From positions 2,294,001-2,358,000 of the forward strand of contig NZ_CP159578.1 in the NCBI RefSeq assembly GCF_040536835.1: 64,000 nucleotides of DNA, written 5' to 3'. Within the stretch, counting starts at the first letter, position 1. The number at the start of each line of letters is the position of its first letter. A program made the translations under genes and the position numbers. Shown one piece after another: positions 29,077-37,998 of the stretch. The notes under the pieces are model-generated. The model was not told the DNA's origin and did not search any database. It saw only the letters and a list, made by a program, of their open reading frames with translations. The DNA comes from Salinicola endophyticus. GTDB taxonomy: Bacteria; Pseudomonadota; Gammaproteobacteria; Pseudomonadales; Halomonadaceae.

Positions 29077-29103
29077 ATATCGGCTAATACAGCGTTGTCT
29101 TAA
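29077..29103 (-). promoter_or_regulatory. Sigma-28 promoter of the Cache-MCP gene
   Basis: Minus strand: TTAA (29103-29100), 15 nt, GCCGATAT (29084-29077). One mismatch in each box against TAAA and GCCGATAA. It is 100 bp before the chosen ATG. Confidence 0.72.
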
Positions 29104-29278
29104 ACCTTCCATGGTCTGTCATCGACGTGGCCTGAATGGACCGCCACCTGAATCATCCCTGATTCGCCTCCCCCATGAGGCCCCCATCGCACCGCTGGAT
29201 GCCTCGATCGGCCTGACTTGCCCACCGCCGCCACGTGTCGAGAGCGACGACGTCGAAAATCGGGGGCTCCAAACGCAA

Positions 29279-29300
29279 GACCGCAGCCGAGGCTGCGGTC
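29279..29300 (-). terminator. Terminator of cheA-cheW
   Basis: Arms gaccgcagc (29279-29287) and gctgcggtc (29292-29300) form a 9-bp GC-rich stem closed by a 4-nt loop, 26 bp after the cheW stop. On the minus strand CTTGCGTTTGG follows, a modest T-tract. Confidence 0.7.
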
Positions 29301-29326
29301 TTGATCTACATCGCGCTAGCGATAGC

Positions 29327-29827
29327 TCAACCCTGGGTGGCGGTACGGTCGACCAGCTGCATCTCTTCGTGAGTCAACAACTTCTCGATGTCCACCAGCA
29401 CCAGCATCCGATCATCGAGACTGCCGATACCGTTCAGGTAGTCGGAAGAGAGGGTGACTCCGAACTCGGGAGCCGGCTTGATCTGATCCGGCGTGAGGCT
29501 CATGACGTCGGAGACGCCGTCGACCACGATACCCACGATGCGATCGGCCACATTGACCACGATGACCACCGTCTGACCGCCATATTCGACGTTCTCGAGA
29601 TGGAATTTCAGACGCAGATCGATGATCGGCACGATCACGCCACGCAGATTGGTCACGCCCTTGATGAACTCGGGCACGTTGGCGATACGGGTAACGTTCT
29701 CGTAGCCCCGGATCTCCTGGACCTTGAGGATATCGACCGCATACTCCTCGTCGCCCAGGGAGAAGACCAGATATTCGTTGCTGGCTGCCTCGCTGACGAT
29801 GGCCGCCACACTCGCTTGTGCTGTCAT
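29327..29827 (-). CDS. cheW: Chemotaxis coupling protein CheW
   Basis: A 166-residue adaptor that links receptors to the CheA kinase. The two-barrel fold is marked by [54 protein letters not shown] and the C-terminal segment [13 protein letters not shown]. Its ATG overlaps the cheA stop as ATGA, so kinase and adaptor are made from one transcript. Confidence 0.97.
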   Translation of the reverse strand: MTAQASVAAIVSEAASNEYLVFSLGDEEYAVDILKVQEIRGYENVTRIANVPEFIKGVTNLRGVIVPIIDLRLKFHLENVEYGGQTVVIVVNVADRIVGIVVDGVSDVMSLTPDQIKPAPEFGVTLSSDYLNGIGSLDDRMLVLVDIEKLLTHEEMQLVDRTATQG

Positions 29828-31977
29828 GCTGGCTGTACCTCCACTGAATGATGGTGTTTCGCCTGATGGCGCTGCTGGGACTTGCGCCGATCGAGGCGAT
29901 GCAAGTCGGCGATATCGAGAATCAAGGCGACGCTACCGTCACCCAGGATGGTCGCCGCGGAGATACCCGGCACCCGGCGATAGTTGGTTTCCAGGTTCTT
30001 CACCACGACCTGCTGCTGACCGATCAGGTCATCGACCAGCAATGCATAGCGACGTCCCTCGCCCTGCACGATCACGGCGATCGCCTCGGTCACCGTGGTC
30101 TTGGCACCTGGGATGTCGAGCGCATGGTGCAGCGTGATGATGGGCAGGTACTCGTCGCGCACTTTGAGCACCTGGTCATCACCGGCCATCGAGTAGATAT
30201 CCTCGTCCAGCGGCTGCAGCGATTCGAGCACGGCGTTGAGCGGCAGCAGGAAGGTCTCCTCGCCGCAGCGGATCGACATGCCGTCGAGGATGGCGAGCGT
30301 CAGCGGCAGCACGATTCGCGTGTTGGTACCCTTGCCCGGCTGGCTCATGATCTCGACGTGGCCGCCCATTTCCTGGATGTTCCGCTTGACCACATCCATG
30401 CCCACGCCGCGTCCGGAGACGTCACTGACCTGCTCGGCGGTGGAGAAGCCCGGCGCGAAGATCATCTGCCAGACATCGTCGTCACTGATGTTATCCGGGA
30501 TGGTCAGACCGTTGGCGCGGGCCTTGGCCAGGATCTTTTCGCGGCTGAGTCCGGCGCCGTCATCGATCACCTCGATCAGGATGTTGCCACCCTGATGCTG
30601 GGCCGAGAGCGTCAGTCGACCCGTGGGCGACTTGCCTGCGGCCTCGCGCTTGTCAGGCGACTCGAGGCCATGGTCGAGACTGTTGCGCACCAAGTGGGTG
30701 AGCGGATCGATGATGCGCTCGATCAGGCTCTTGTCGAGCTCGGTCGATTTCCCTTCGGTGACCAGCTCGACGTCCTTACCCAGCTTGTCGGCCAGATCGC
30801 GCACCAGTCGCGGGAAGCGGCTGAAGACGTAGTCCATCGGCATCATACGCACCGACATCACCGCCTCCTGCAGATCGCGCGCGTTACGCTGGAGCAGGTT
30901 CATGCCATTGACCAGCGGGCCGTGGGAGACGATATCCATGTCGCTAGCGGTCTGCTCGAGCATCGACTGAGTAATGATCAGCTCGCCGACCAGGTTGATG
31001 ATCTGATCGACCTTGTCGACGGGCACCCGGATGGTGCCGGATTCGCCGCCCTTGGCCTTGGCCTTGGCCGCCGCCTTCGACTTGGGGCCACCGGCAGCGG
31101 GCGGCTTGGCGGCAGGCGCCGTCGCCGCACTCTCCTCGGGACCACCCGCGGCCGGCGCGCTGGCCTGGACGGACGCTGCAGACGCAGGCTCGGCGTCGTG
31201 GGCACTGGCGGCAGGCGCGCTGGCACTGGCCGAGGGAGCACTGACAGGCGCGGACACCTCGACCTGCAACTGCTCGGGCTCGATGATAAAGCAGAGCACC
31301 GCTTCGATATCGCTCTGGGACTCCGAGCTCTCGAGGCTCACCTGGAAGCGCGTCTCGTCGCCAGATTGGGCGCCGATGTCACCAAAGTGCTTGAGCTCCT
31401 CGACCAGCAGCTCGCGGTCCTTGGCACTCACCCCAAGCAACGTAATGGTGAGCTGACGCGCCCCAGAGGTCGCGGGTTCGCTGGCAGCAGAGGCTGCTGG
31501 CTGGGGCTCGGGCTCGGGCTCTGCGACAGGCGCCGGCGCGGCCGCCGGTGTTTCCGCCGCTGCAGTGGCGGAGACGGCGTTGCGCAGACCCAGCTCGTCC
31601 TGCGCGATCTGCTGGAGGATGCGACAGATGCGCTCGAAGGCCTCGGCGTCGGGTTCATTGCCGTTGCGGTAGGCATCCAGTTGATCGTGAAGCATATCTT
31701 TGGTTTCCAGGAACGTATCGACGATGTCGCGGCGCAGGGTCAATTCGCCACGCCGGGTATAGTCGAGTAGGTTCTCCAGGATGTGCGTCGTCTCCTGGAG
31801 AACCGTGAAACCGAACGTACCCGCGCCGCCCTTGATGGAGTGCGCGGCCCGGAAGATGGCGTTGAGATCCTCGACATCGGGATCATCCACGTCCAGCTCG
31901 AGCAGCAGGCGTTCCATGTCCGCCAGAAGCTCCTCGGCCTCTTCGAAGAACGTGTCGTAAAAATCACTTATGTCCAT
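29824..31977 (-). CDS. cheA: Chemotaxis sensor kinase CheA
   Basis: A 717-residue histidine kinase with domains in order: HPt P1 with the phosphorylated His46 ([16 protein letters not shown]), the CheY/CheB-binding P2 region (about 175-250), a long Ala/Pro-rich linker of low complexity (about 250-335), the dimerisation domain P3 ([21 protein letters not shown]), the ATPase P4 with [20 protein letters not shown] and [13 protein letters not shown] boxes, and the CheW-like P5. It phosphorylates CheY and CheB. It is the first gene of cheA-cheW. Confidence 0.97.
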   Translation of the reverse strand: MDISDFYDTFFEEAEELLADMERLLLELDVDDPDVEDLNAIFRAAHSIKGGAGTFGFTVLQETTHILENLLDYTRRGELTLRRDIVDTFLETKDMLHDQLDAYRNGNEPDAEAFERICRILQQIAQDELGLRNAVSATAAAETPAAAPAPVAEPEPEPQPAASAASEPATSGARQLTITLLGVSAKDRELLVEELKHFGDIGAQSGDETRFQVSLESSESQSDIEAVLCFIIEPEQLQVEVSAPVSAPSASASAPAASAHDAEPASAASVQASAPAAGGPEESAATAPAAKPPAAGGPKSKAAAKAKAKGGESGTIRVPVDKVDQIINLVGELIITQSMLEQTASDMDIVSHGPLVNGMNLLQRNARDLQEAVMSVRMMPMDYVFSRFPRLVRDLADKLGKDVELVTEGKSTELDKSLIERIIDPLTHLVRNSLDHGLESPDKREAAGKSPTGRLTLSAQHQGGNILIEVIDDGAGLSREKILAKARANGLTIPDNISDDDVWQMIFAPGFSTAEQVSDVSGRGVGMDVVKRNIQEMGGHVEIMSQPGKGTNTRIVLPLTLAILDGMSIRCGEETFLLPLNAVLESLQPLDEDIYSMAGDDQVLKVRDEYLPIITLHHALDIPGAKTTVTEAIAVIVQGEGRRYALLVDDLIGQQQVVVKNLETNYRRVPGISAATILGDGSVALILDIADLHRLDRRKSQQRHQAKHHHSVEVQPA

Positions 31978-32318
31978 TATGAAGTACCCAAGCCATTGAT
32001 AATGCTGGCACGATAGCGACCTCGGCGCGGCCTAACCGCTTGCACCAACGCCTGTTCATGGCAACCCCTGCGCTGAACAGCGTCGTTACTTGCCACTATC
32101 GGCAGCGCATGAGGATTGTTTAGGCATTGCCGTTAAATACCCTTATCGGCAGCCCGCCTGGCGGGCGAGAGGCTCAGCGCGGTGGATGTCTTCTGACATG
32201 GCGCACACCACGCGGTCGTGCGGCTGGCAGCGAGCGCAAGGGCGAGATACCCAGGACTCCTCGACCCCGTTCTGGCATGCCGCAAGCCAGATACGACCCG
32301 ACGCGCGAGCGCTGACGT
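31978..32318. other. Intergenic region between motB and cheA
   Basis: 341 bp that hold the cheA sigma-28 promoter (32096-32122). A second exact GCCGATAA (32150-32143 on the minus strand) lies upstream of it but has no TAAA at the right distance. No convincing gene is present in the remainder, and no strong motB terminator is visible. Confidence 0.6.
32096..32122 (-). promoter_or_regulatory. Sigma-28 promoter of cheA-cheW
   Basis: Minus strand: TAAA (32122-32119), 15 nt, GCCGATAG (32103-32096). The match is complete except for the final base. It is about 120 bp before the cheA ATG, leaving a long leader. Confidence 0.82.
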
Positions 32319-33362
32319 CTACTCGGACTGCGCGGCACCGGCAGCCATCGGAGCCGAGGCAGCCGGCGCTGCTGACGGAATCGGGCCGCCCGGCGTGGTC
32401 TCGTCAACTGCCGATGCCGGTATCGCGGGTACCGCGTCGCTGCCGGGCGACGTGGTTGACGGCGTCGGCATTGCCCCACCCTCTTCGGGCTGCCCTTGAT
32501 CATCCAGCGGGTTCGGCAGCGCTGCTTCGTCGCGCTGCTCGATCGCCCTTGAGGCGCGATTGTCGAGTACGACGATGCTGATACGACGATTGACGGCATC
32601 GGTCGGGTCGGTACCCGGCAGCGTTACGCGAGAGCCCATGCCGGCGACGCGCAACAGCTTGTCGGGCGACAGTCCACCGGCGATCAATTCGCGCCGCGAG
32701 GCGTTGGCGCGGTCGGCGGAGAGCTCCCAGTTGCTATAGCCTTTTTCGCCACCGGCATAGGGCAGCGCATCGGTATGCCCGCTGATACTGATAAGGTTGG
32801 GCATCTCGTTGAGCACCGGTGCGATCTTGTGCAGGATCTTGACCATATAGGGCTCCAGTCGATCGCTGCCGAGCTCGAACATCGGCCGCTGATCGCTATC
32901 GACGATCTGCACGCGCAGCCCTTCAGGGGAGAAGTCCATGCGCAGCTGCGACTGCAGCTGGCGTAACTGGGGGTCATTGCGGATCACGCTGCTCAGGCGA
33001 TCACGCAGGGCACGCAGCATGCGCTGCTCGTCGCTCGGGCGGGTCTGCTCACGGATATCGATCCGACGCACCTCGCCTTTGCTGGCAGTGGGATCGGCGC
33101 CACCGCCGGGAATGGCGCTGGTACTGGCGGTATTCTTGTCACCGCCGGTCAATGCCACCGCCAGCGGCGTGCGGAAGTATTCGGCGATACTTTCGAGCTC
33201 GTTTTCGCTGACGGTCGAGAGAATCCATAGCACCAGGAACAGCGCCATCAGCGCGGTCATGAAGTCGGCGTAAGCGATTTTCCATGAGCCACCGTGATGC
33301 CCGCCTTTCTGGACGCGTTTGCGCTTGACGATAATCGGCCGCCGATCGCCCCCCGCACTCAT
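32319..33362 (-). CDS. motB: Flagellar motor stator protein MotB
   Basis: A 347-residue stator subunit. A short basic N-terminus precedes one membrane helix carrying the proton-binding Asp33 (AYADFMTALMALFLVLWIL). A plug/linker region leads to the OmpA-like peptidoglycan-binding domain (about 190-285: ISGHTDALPYAGG, NWELSADRANASRRELI, DAVNRRISIVVL). The C-terminal 60 residues are Ala/Pro-rich and probably disordered. Its ATG overlaps the motA stop as ATGA. Confidence 0.97.
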   Translation of the reverse strand: MSAGGDRRPIIVKRKRVQKGGHHGGSWKIAYADFMTALMALFLVLWILSTVSENELESIAEYFRTPLAVALTGGDKNTASTSAIPGGGADPTASKGEVRRIDIREQTRPSDEQRMLRALRDRLSSVIRNDPQLRQLQSQLRMDFSPEGLRVQIVDSDQRPMFELGSDRLEPYMVKILHKIAPVLNEMPNLISISGHTDALPYAGGEKGYSNWELSADRANASRRELIAGGLSPDKLLRVAGMGSRVTLPGTDPTDAVNRRISIVVLDNRASRAIEQRDEAALPNPLDDQGQPEEGGAMPTPSTTSPGSDAVPAIPASAVDETTPGGPIPSAAPAASAPMAAGAAQSE

Positions 33363-34246
33363 GAGTTATCCGTCCCGGTTCCTCGCAGGGTCTGGCCGCT
33401 CGAGCGCACATGCTCCTCGAGCTCACTGAACGACGGCCGCACCGCGGTGAACAGCGCCTTGCGGCCGAACTCCACCGCCAGCTGCGGAGCCAGACCGTTG
33501 AGACTGGCCATCAAGGTCACGCGAATGCACTGCAGCATCTTGGTCGCCTCACTCACCTGGAGATTGAGATGGTGAGCCACCGGGGTGACGAAGCCGTACG
33601 CCATGAGGATCCCGGCAAAGGTGCCCACCAGCGCCTGGGCAATCATCTGCCCCATCATCGCCGCACCCTGATCGGCGGCACCCAAGGCATGAACCACTCC
33701 CATGACCGCGGCCACGATACCGAAAGCAGGCAAACCATCACCAACCGCGGAGAGCGAATGCGCGGGCACCTCAGCCTCGTGCTGGAAGGTCTCGATCTCG
33801 TGCTCCATCAACGCATCGATCTCGAATGGATCCATGTTGCCGCTGACCATCAGGCGCAGATAATCGGTCAGGAACGCCATGATCATGGGATCGGAAAGAA
33901 TCTTGGGGTAGTCCCCGAAAATCGCGCTTTCTTGGGGAGAATCGATGTCGCGCTCGATCGCCAACATCCCGTCGCGGCGCGCCTTGGTCAGCAGACGGTA
34001 CTGGAGCGCCATCAGCTCCATGTACATCATCTTGTTGTAGCGCTTGGTCCGCTTGAGTTTGGAGAACGATCTCAGCGTTGCCTTGATCGCCTTGCCGTTA
34101 TTGGCACAGATGAAGGCACCGACCGCAGCCCCCCCGATCATCACGAACTCCCAGGGCTGTATCAGCGCGCCCAGGTGGCCGCCGATCGCCGCGTAGCCTC
34201 CGAAGACGCTGCCGATGACAACGATGTAACCGATTAAAATCAACAC
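33359..34246 (-). CDS. motA: Flagellar motor stator protein MotA
   Basis: A 295-residue four-helix membrane protein that forms the proton channel with MotB and pushes on the rotor. The N-terminus LILIGYIVVIGSVFGGYAAIGGHLGALIQP and the FGIVAAVMGVVHALG helix near residue 175 are family hallmarks, and the cytoplasmic loop has KAKRDGMLAIE-like TKARRDGMLAIERDI. The start is GTG at 34246, aligning with E. coli MotA residue 1. motA lies downstream of flhDC but is separated from it by a strong terminator and has its own sigma-28-like promoter. Confidence 0.97.
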   Translation of the reverse strand: MLILIGYIVVIGSVFGGYAAIGGHLGALIQPWEFVMIGGAAVGAFICANNGKAIKATLRSFSKLKRTKRYNKMMYMELMALQYRLLTKARRDGMLAIERDIDSPQESAIFGDYPKILSDPMIMAFLTDYLRLMVSGNMDPFEIDALMEHEIETFQHEAEVPAHSLSAVGDGLPAFGIVAAVMGVVHALGAADQGAAMMGQMIAQALVGTFAGILMAYGFVTPVAHHLNLQVSEATKMLQCIRVTLMASLNGLAPQLAVEFGRKALFTAVRPSFSELEEHVRSSGQTLRGTGTDNS

Positions 34247-34288
34247 GAGGCACGCTCCCGGCGACGATGCATGGCGAATCTGCCTTCT

Positions 34289-34316
34289 CTATCGGCAGAC
34301 GCTGGGGTTCACTTGA
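34289..34316 (-). promoter_or_regulatory. Sigma-28-like promoter of motA-motB
   Basis: Minus strand: TCAAGT (34316-34311), then GCCGATAG (34296-34289), spacing 16 nt from TCAA. The -10 box is good and the -35 box has one mismatch to TAAA. It lies between the flhC terminator and motA, about 43 bp before the GTG. Confidence 0.68.
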
Positions 34317-34378
34317 GGGTGAGCGGCATAGAAAAGCGCATAACCCGGGCACACAGACACGCGACCCTGAAACGCAAA

Positions 34379-34400
34379 ACGGACCCCCGAAGGGGTCCGT
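34379..34400 (-). terminator. Rho-independent terminator of flhDC with UUCG loop
   Basis: Arms acggacccc (34379-34387) and ggggtccgt (34392-34400) form a perfect 9-bp stem. On the minus strand the loop is TTCG and TTTT follows at once, a textbook terminator 20 bp after the flhC stop. Confidence 0.88.
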
Positions 34401-34420
34401 CCTGGGTCGCACTCCCCCGC

Positions 34421-35014
34421 TCAGCGCGAAGCGATGCGGCGCAGCGGCTGCACTTGCTCGTGATCGCCAGCCGGCTCTTCGCTGCCGGCACCCTGCTTGG
34501 CCTTGCGCGTCTTGCCAGCCCGCGACGGCGGCTGACAGATGCCACAGACGTAATCCCGCGTGGGGCTGTGGGCGTGGGCGACGAAGTCGCCGCCGCAGCT
34601 CTGGCAGCGCGAGAGCTGAAGCAGATCGCTCTCGAAGAAACGCACCAGGGTCCAGGCGCGGGTCAGCCCGAGCGTAGGCTCAGCCTGATCCAGCTGCACC
34701 TGCTCCAGGTAGAGCCGGTAGGCCTTGACGAAGGCGCTCATGCGCTCGCAGCCAAGCTCCTCGTGGAGACGGCGGTAGACGTTGTAGAACAGCGACGAGT
34801 GGATATTGGGCAGCCAGGTGACGAACCAGTCAGCCGAGAACGGCAGCATCCCCTTGGGCGGCGACATCCCCTTGACTTCCTTGTACAACTTGATGAGCCG
34901 ACCACGGCTCAGTGCGGTCTCGGTCTCGAGCACCTGCAGCCGAGCGCCCAACTCGATCAGCTCGATGGCCAGTTGAACCTGCAGCATCTCCCCCACCAGG
35001 CTCTTGTCGCTCAT
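34421..35014 (-). CDS. flhC: Flagellar master transcriptional activator FlhC
   Basis: A 197-residue subunit of the FlhD4C2 complex that activates early flagellar operons together with sigma-70. The zinc-binding cysteines are at residues 137, 140, 157 and 160 (RCQSCGG and VCGICQPP), the same numbering as in E. coli. The N-terminal part ([35 protein letters not shown]) contains the DNA-binding region. A basic tail follows the zinc site. It starts 3 bp after the flhD stop and is followed by a strong terminator. Confidence 0.96.
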   Translation of the reverse strand: MSDKSLVGEMLQVQLAIELIELGARLQVLETETALSRGRLIKLYKEVKGMSPPKGMLPFSADWFVTWLPNIHSSLFYNVYRRLHEELGCERMSAFVKAYRLYLEQVQLDQAEPTLGLTRAWTLVRFFESDLLQLSRCQSCGGDFVAHAHSPTRDYVCGICQPPSRAGKTRKAKQGAGSEEPAGDHEQVQPLRRIASR

Positions 35015-35017
35015 GGC

Positions 35018-35350
35018 TCAGACCTCCTGGGATGATGGCAGCACGGCACGATTGGCCCCCGCCATCAGCAGCGCGGCATGGGTCTGACTGAGCCCCTGGG
35101 CACGCGGATTGTTGAGCAGCAGATCGAGCTGGCGCGCATCGGAGAAGCGCAGATGGCAAAGTAGCTGATTGGTGCGTGACAGCTGCGTCAACTGCTTGAT
35201 CGATAGCCCGGCAATGGCGTCAGCCATCTCGGCATCGAGATTCAAGCGGAACATGGCGGTCTCGCGGTCTTCATTCAGAAGCCGCTGAACTAAAAGCAGA
35301 TAAGACAGGTTGAGGTCTTGGATGTCTTCGAGATAGCCGTTCTTGTGCAT
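35018..35350 (-). CDS. flhD: Flagellar master transcriptional regulator FlhD
   Basis: A 110-residue partner of FlhC. The family core is visible as DIQDLNLSYLLLVQRLLNEDRETAMFRLN, IKQLTQLSRTNQLLCHLRFSDARQLDLLL. FlhDC is the top regulator of flagellar synthesis in enterics, Burkholderiales and Halomonadaceae. The ATG follows a leader of unusually AT-rich DNA with a 21-bp dyad, so several inputs probably act at this promoter. Confidence 0.96.
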   Translation of the reverse strand: MHKNGYLEDIQDLNLSYLLLVQRLLNEDRETAMFRLNLDAEMADAIAGLSIKQLTQLSRTNQLLCHLRFSDARQLDLLLNNPRAQGLSQTHAALLMAGANRAVLPSSQEV

Positions 35351-35625
35351 GCCTGGGGTCCCTGCGTGTGGGTTTTTTGTTGGCGCCCGTGAGCCGGACG
35401 CTCCGTCTGTTTGTAAGTCAATCTCACTTACATCAGATCTTTTTGATGGATATAGTGTGCAACTTCCGGATGAAAAAAATCAACCTTTGTTACTAAATTT
35501 TTCTCGCCGTAACCGAATTTGTGGGGCAAACACCTTAATTCGAACCCAAGGTGACTGATTGTTCAGGGTATTTTGGGAAAGTTAACGCTCTAACGTTACA
35601 GAATGATGAGCCACACCCTCGCCGT
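35351..35625. promoter_or_regulatory. AT-rich upstream region of flhDC
   Basis: The 275 bp between flhD and the end of the fliD-fhlB operon contain a stretch (about 35400-35600) far richer in A and T than the surrounding DNA, with several A/T runs. This is what one expects of a regulated master promoter, possibly a silencing or bending region. I could not fix the -10 and -35 boxes with confidence. Confidence 0.5.
35412..35432. promoter_or_regulatory. Dyad upstream of flhD (candidate operator)
   Basis: tgtaagt (35412-35418), 7 nt, acttaca (35426-35432): perfect 7-bp arms with two-turn-compatible spacing, about 62 bp before the flhD ATG. It fits a dimeric regulator's operator; which one is unknown. 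Confidence 0.4.
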
Positions 35626-35937
35626 TCACTCGCTGGCTACAGGGCCTGGTCGATGGGCGTCGACCGTCAGCGCGGTACCATCGACCTGGGCAATCCATAC
35701 CAGCAGCTCTGCGACCACCTGGTAGAGCGACTCGGGAATGCGTTCGTCGAGGTCGACCTGCATCAACAGCGCTACCAGCTCGGGCGCATCGTGTACGAAG
35801 ATGCCCGCGGCGCTGGCCGAGGCAATGATGCGTTCGGCCACATCGCCATACCCCTTGGCGACCACCCTCGGTGCATCGTGACGCTCGCCAGAGTAGGCCA
35901 GGGCTACGGCGCGCTTACGCGAATCGCTGTCGCTCAT
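35626..35937 (-). CDS. FlhB C-terminal-domain homologue (FhlB type)
   Basis: A 103-residue soluble protein that matches only the part of FlhB after the NPTH cleavage site: compare AVALAYSGERHDAPRVVAKGYGDVAERI here with AVALSYEQTSMAAPRVVAKG in the FlhB of this window. It lacks the membrane part and the cleavage motif. Such proteins (FhlB, EscU/YscU C-terminal type) can stand in for the FlhB C-terminal fragment in export switching. Its ATG overlaps the fliK stop as ATGA; the longer upstream frame is fliK out of frame. Confidence 0.85.
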   Translation of the reverse strand: MSDSDSRKRAVALAYSGERHDAPRVVAKGYGDVAERIIASASAAGIFVHDAPELVALLMQVDLDERIPESLYQVVAELLVWIAQVDGTALTVDAHRPGPVASE

Positions 35938-37187
35938 GCCAGCTTCTCCTCGGCCATGTCGAGATCGACGCGCAGCTGCCTTGCGTTGAGCTGCTCGCGC
36001 AGCGCCGGCAACGCCTCGACGATGCGTTGCTGCGCCTGCGCATCGCTTGCGCCAATGACGACGCGCCAGTGATCGGCGGTGACACTTTCCAGCTCGACCT
36101 CGATCTCGCCCAACCGCGGCAGCGTCAGACGAATCTCGCCACGCCACTGTCGCTGTGCCTGCTCACGTTCGCCTGAGCCCTCCGATTGCTCGTGCGATTC
36201 CCGATAGGGCATCTCCGTGAGCATGAAGAACATCGGCATGCCCGGCAGCAGTTGCCCCTCCCAGCGCAGCGTCGGCGACGCTACCAGCTCGAGCTGATGA
36301 CGTACCAGCGACTGTAGATGCTCGGGCGGCTGATGCGACAGCTGATGCACCTGCCTTGGCGAGACCATATCGTCACCCGCCGTGACTTGCCCCCCCCCCA
36401 GCGGTGGCGGCGCAGCCGTCACAGCGGCAGCCGGCCGCGCTGCGACCTGAGTGCCATCCGCCCGATACGCTCCGGCAGGGACACTGGACGACGTCGCGGG
36501 CGTACCACTTCGCGGCACCGCGCTGGCTGCGGCAGCGGCGTTTCCGGCGTGCCTGTCACTGCGCGGGGCCGGACCAGAAGACGAGACACCTGGGCGCTCG
36601 AGCAGCAGTGAGCGCCACGCCGCCAGCAGCGGCGAAAAGGCAGCCTGGGGTTGAGGGCTGGGACGAAAGCTGAGCCCCATCCAGGCCTGTGGCTCCTGCC
36701 AAAGTTTGGCCAGCGGATAGTTGCCCTGCAGCCAACGCGACAGATGAGACTCATAGAACACCCCGCTGCCGCTGATACTGTTGGAGAGTGCGCTGGCCGC
36801 CGCCTCGGCGCTGGGGTTGCGCGCCGACAGCAGAGCCGCGGTGGCCGTGATGGCCGAGCTCTGCGCCACCGGATGGCGTGCCAGCAGTTGGGATATCTCC
36901 ACGGCAGCGCGACTCAGGGAGGTCTGCGCGGAGGCCAAGGGCACCGGCCTCTCCGATGTGACAGGTGTCTGACGGCCCGTCGTCGAGCGCGCCAGATCGC
37001 CCTCGGCCGCGGTCAGCCTCGGCTGGCTCTGACCATGCAAGCGCGAATCGCTGCGGGCGGGCTGAATCGCATCGGAAGAGGCTTTGGGCGAGACCGGCGC
37101 CGGCTGATCCCGGAGTACGGGCACATCCACCCGCTTGCCCAGCACCTGGTGCAGCAAAGTGTCCAGAATTGGGGTAATACCGCTCAC
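35934..37187 (-). CDS. fliK: Flagellar hook-length control protein FliK family
   Basis: A 417-residue protein: a long low-complexity Ser/Ala/Pro/Gln-rich N-terminal and middle region, then a C-terminal Flg_hook domain (about 335-415: WRGEIRLTLPRLGEIEVELE, DHWRVVIGA, EALPALREQLNARQLRVDLDM). FliK measures hook length and signals FlhB to change substrate. It starts with GTG overlapping the fliT stop as GTGA. Placement beside an FlhB-C paralogue rather than among hook genes means it could be a second FliK-like protein; the classical fliK is usually in the fliE-R cluster, not in this window. Confidence 0.78.
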   Translation of the reverse strand: MSGITPILDTLLHQVLGKRVDVPVLRDQPAPVSPKASSDAIQPARSDSRLHGQSQPRLTAAEGDLARSTTGRQTPVTSERPVPLASAQTSLSRAAVEISQLLARHPVAQSSAITATAALLSARNPSAEAAASALSNSISGSGVFYESHLSRWLQGNYPLAKLWQEPQAWMGLSFRPSPQPQAAFSPLLAAWRSLLLERPGVSSSGPAPRSDRHAGNAAAAASAVPRSGTPATSSSVPAGAYRADGTQVAARPAAAVTAAPPPLGGGQVTAGDDMVSPRQVHQLSHQPPEHLQSLVRHQLELVASPTLRWEGQLLPGMPMFFMLTEMPYRESHEQSEGSGEREQAQRQWRGEIRLTLPRLGEIEVELESVTADHWRVVIGASDAQAQQRIVEALPALREQLNARQLRVDLDMAEEKLA

Positions 37188-37564
37188 ATGCTGCCGTCGG
37201 GCGCGTTGAAGCGAAGGCGCGTGGAGATGCCACCTCGCCCACCCTGGTACGCCTGCCCTACCGCCTGCTGGCGCCGGGAGTTGCCGATCATTTGTGCCAA
37301 CTCGTCGCGCCGGGCATCGAGCAGACGCCGCGTCTCGGCGTCCTGACTCAGAATTTGCTCGAGCAATTGAAGCTGATCCTGACGCTCGCTCTCACTCAGC
37401 GAATTCGGGGTGCCGATCAACCGCACCCGATCCAGCTCGACTGCATAGCGAGCCTCCTGCTGGATCAACGCTTCCCAATCCTGAGACCGGGCATAGCCCA
37501 GCATCATGCTGGAGACTTCCAGTAGCTCGCGGTAGCGCGCCACCACGGACCCATGCTCGGCCAT
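37184..37564 (-). CDS. fliT: Flagellar chaperone FliT
   Basis: A 126-residue helical export chaperone for the filament cap FliD; in enterics it also binds FlhC to damp early gene expression. The chain shows helices around VARYRELLEVSSMMLGYARSQDWEALIQQEARY and LLDARRDELAQMIG, typical of FliT. The ATG at 37564 has AGGAGG immediately upstream; a GTG at 37582 overlapping fliS is the alternative. It lies between fliS and fliK. Confidence 0.85.
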   Translation of the reverse strand: MAEHGSVVARYRELLEVSSMMLGYARSQDWEALIQQEARYAVELDRVRLIGTPNSLSESERQDQLQLLEQILSQDAETRRLLDARRDELAQMIGNSRRQQAVGQAYQGGRGGISTRLRFNAPDGSM

Positions 37565-37578
37565 TCGACCTCCTTCGC

Positions 37579-37983
37579 TCACGGGGCAGCTCCGGCAGCG
37601 CGCAGCTCGCGCCAGCCCGAGCTGAGATCATCGAGAATAGCCGCTGCCTGGGTCAGCGGTGCGACGTCGTCACGCAGGTTCGCCTGCAGCAGCAGACGCG
37701 ACACGTAATCGTAGAGCCGTGCCAGATTGGCCGCTATCTCGCCGCCCTTCTCGTGGTCGAGGGCTGCGGCCAGACCGTTGTTGACGATATCGATCGCCTT
37801 GGAGATCGCCGCGCCCTTGGCCGCCCGATTACCATCCTGCAGGTGCAGCTGGGCGCTGCTGATGGCCGCCTGGGCGCCATCGAACAACATCACGATGAGC
37901 TGGTGCGGATCGGCGGACATCACCGCCGACTCCACTCCTACTCTCGCGTAGGCACCTGCGCCCCGTCGATTAGTCATCATCAT
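37579..37983 (-). CDS. fliS: Flagellin export chaperone FliS
   Basis: A 134-residue helical chaperone that binds the C-terminus of flagellin. Family marks are ADPHQLIVMLFDGAQAAISSA, KAIDIVNNGLAAALD and LARLYDYVSRLLLQANLRDD. Three ATG codons stand in a row at the start; the first at 37983, with AGGTG upstream, is used, and a GTG at 37992 is possible. It starts 15 bp after the fliD stop. Confidence 0.95.
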   Translation of the reverse strand: MMMTNRRGAGAYARVGVESAVMSADPHQLIVMLFDGAQAAISSAQLHLQDGNRAAKGAAISKAIDIVNNGLAAALDHEKGGEIAANLARLYDYVSRLLLQANLRDDVAPLTQAAAILDDLSSGWRELRAAGAAP

Positions 37984-37998
37984 GCTAGGCACCTGTCA

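Larger units (their letters stand above)
28978..29326. other. Intergenic region between cheW and the Cache-MCP gene
   Basis: 349 bp holding the cheW terminator at its right-hand gene's end (29279-29300) and the sigma-28 promoter of the MCP gene (29077-29103). The remainder, about 29105-29278, shows no convincing gene. Confidence 0.6.

Noticed and set aside
29848-31770. 640-codon open frame antisense to cheA
   Set aside because: A GC-rich antisense shadow, rich in His/Gln/Arg with no recognisable domain, opposite a complete cheA.
32143-32150. Second exact GCCGATAA upstream of cheA as a further sigma-28 promoter
   Set aside because: No TAAA-like box 15-16 nt upstream; the site at 32096-32122 has both boxes.
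35938-36147. Longer form of the FlhB-C paralogue beginning at 36147
   Set aside because: The added 70 residues are Arg/Ala-rich and are fliK read out of frame; the ATG at 35937 overlaps the fliK stop neatly.
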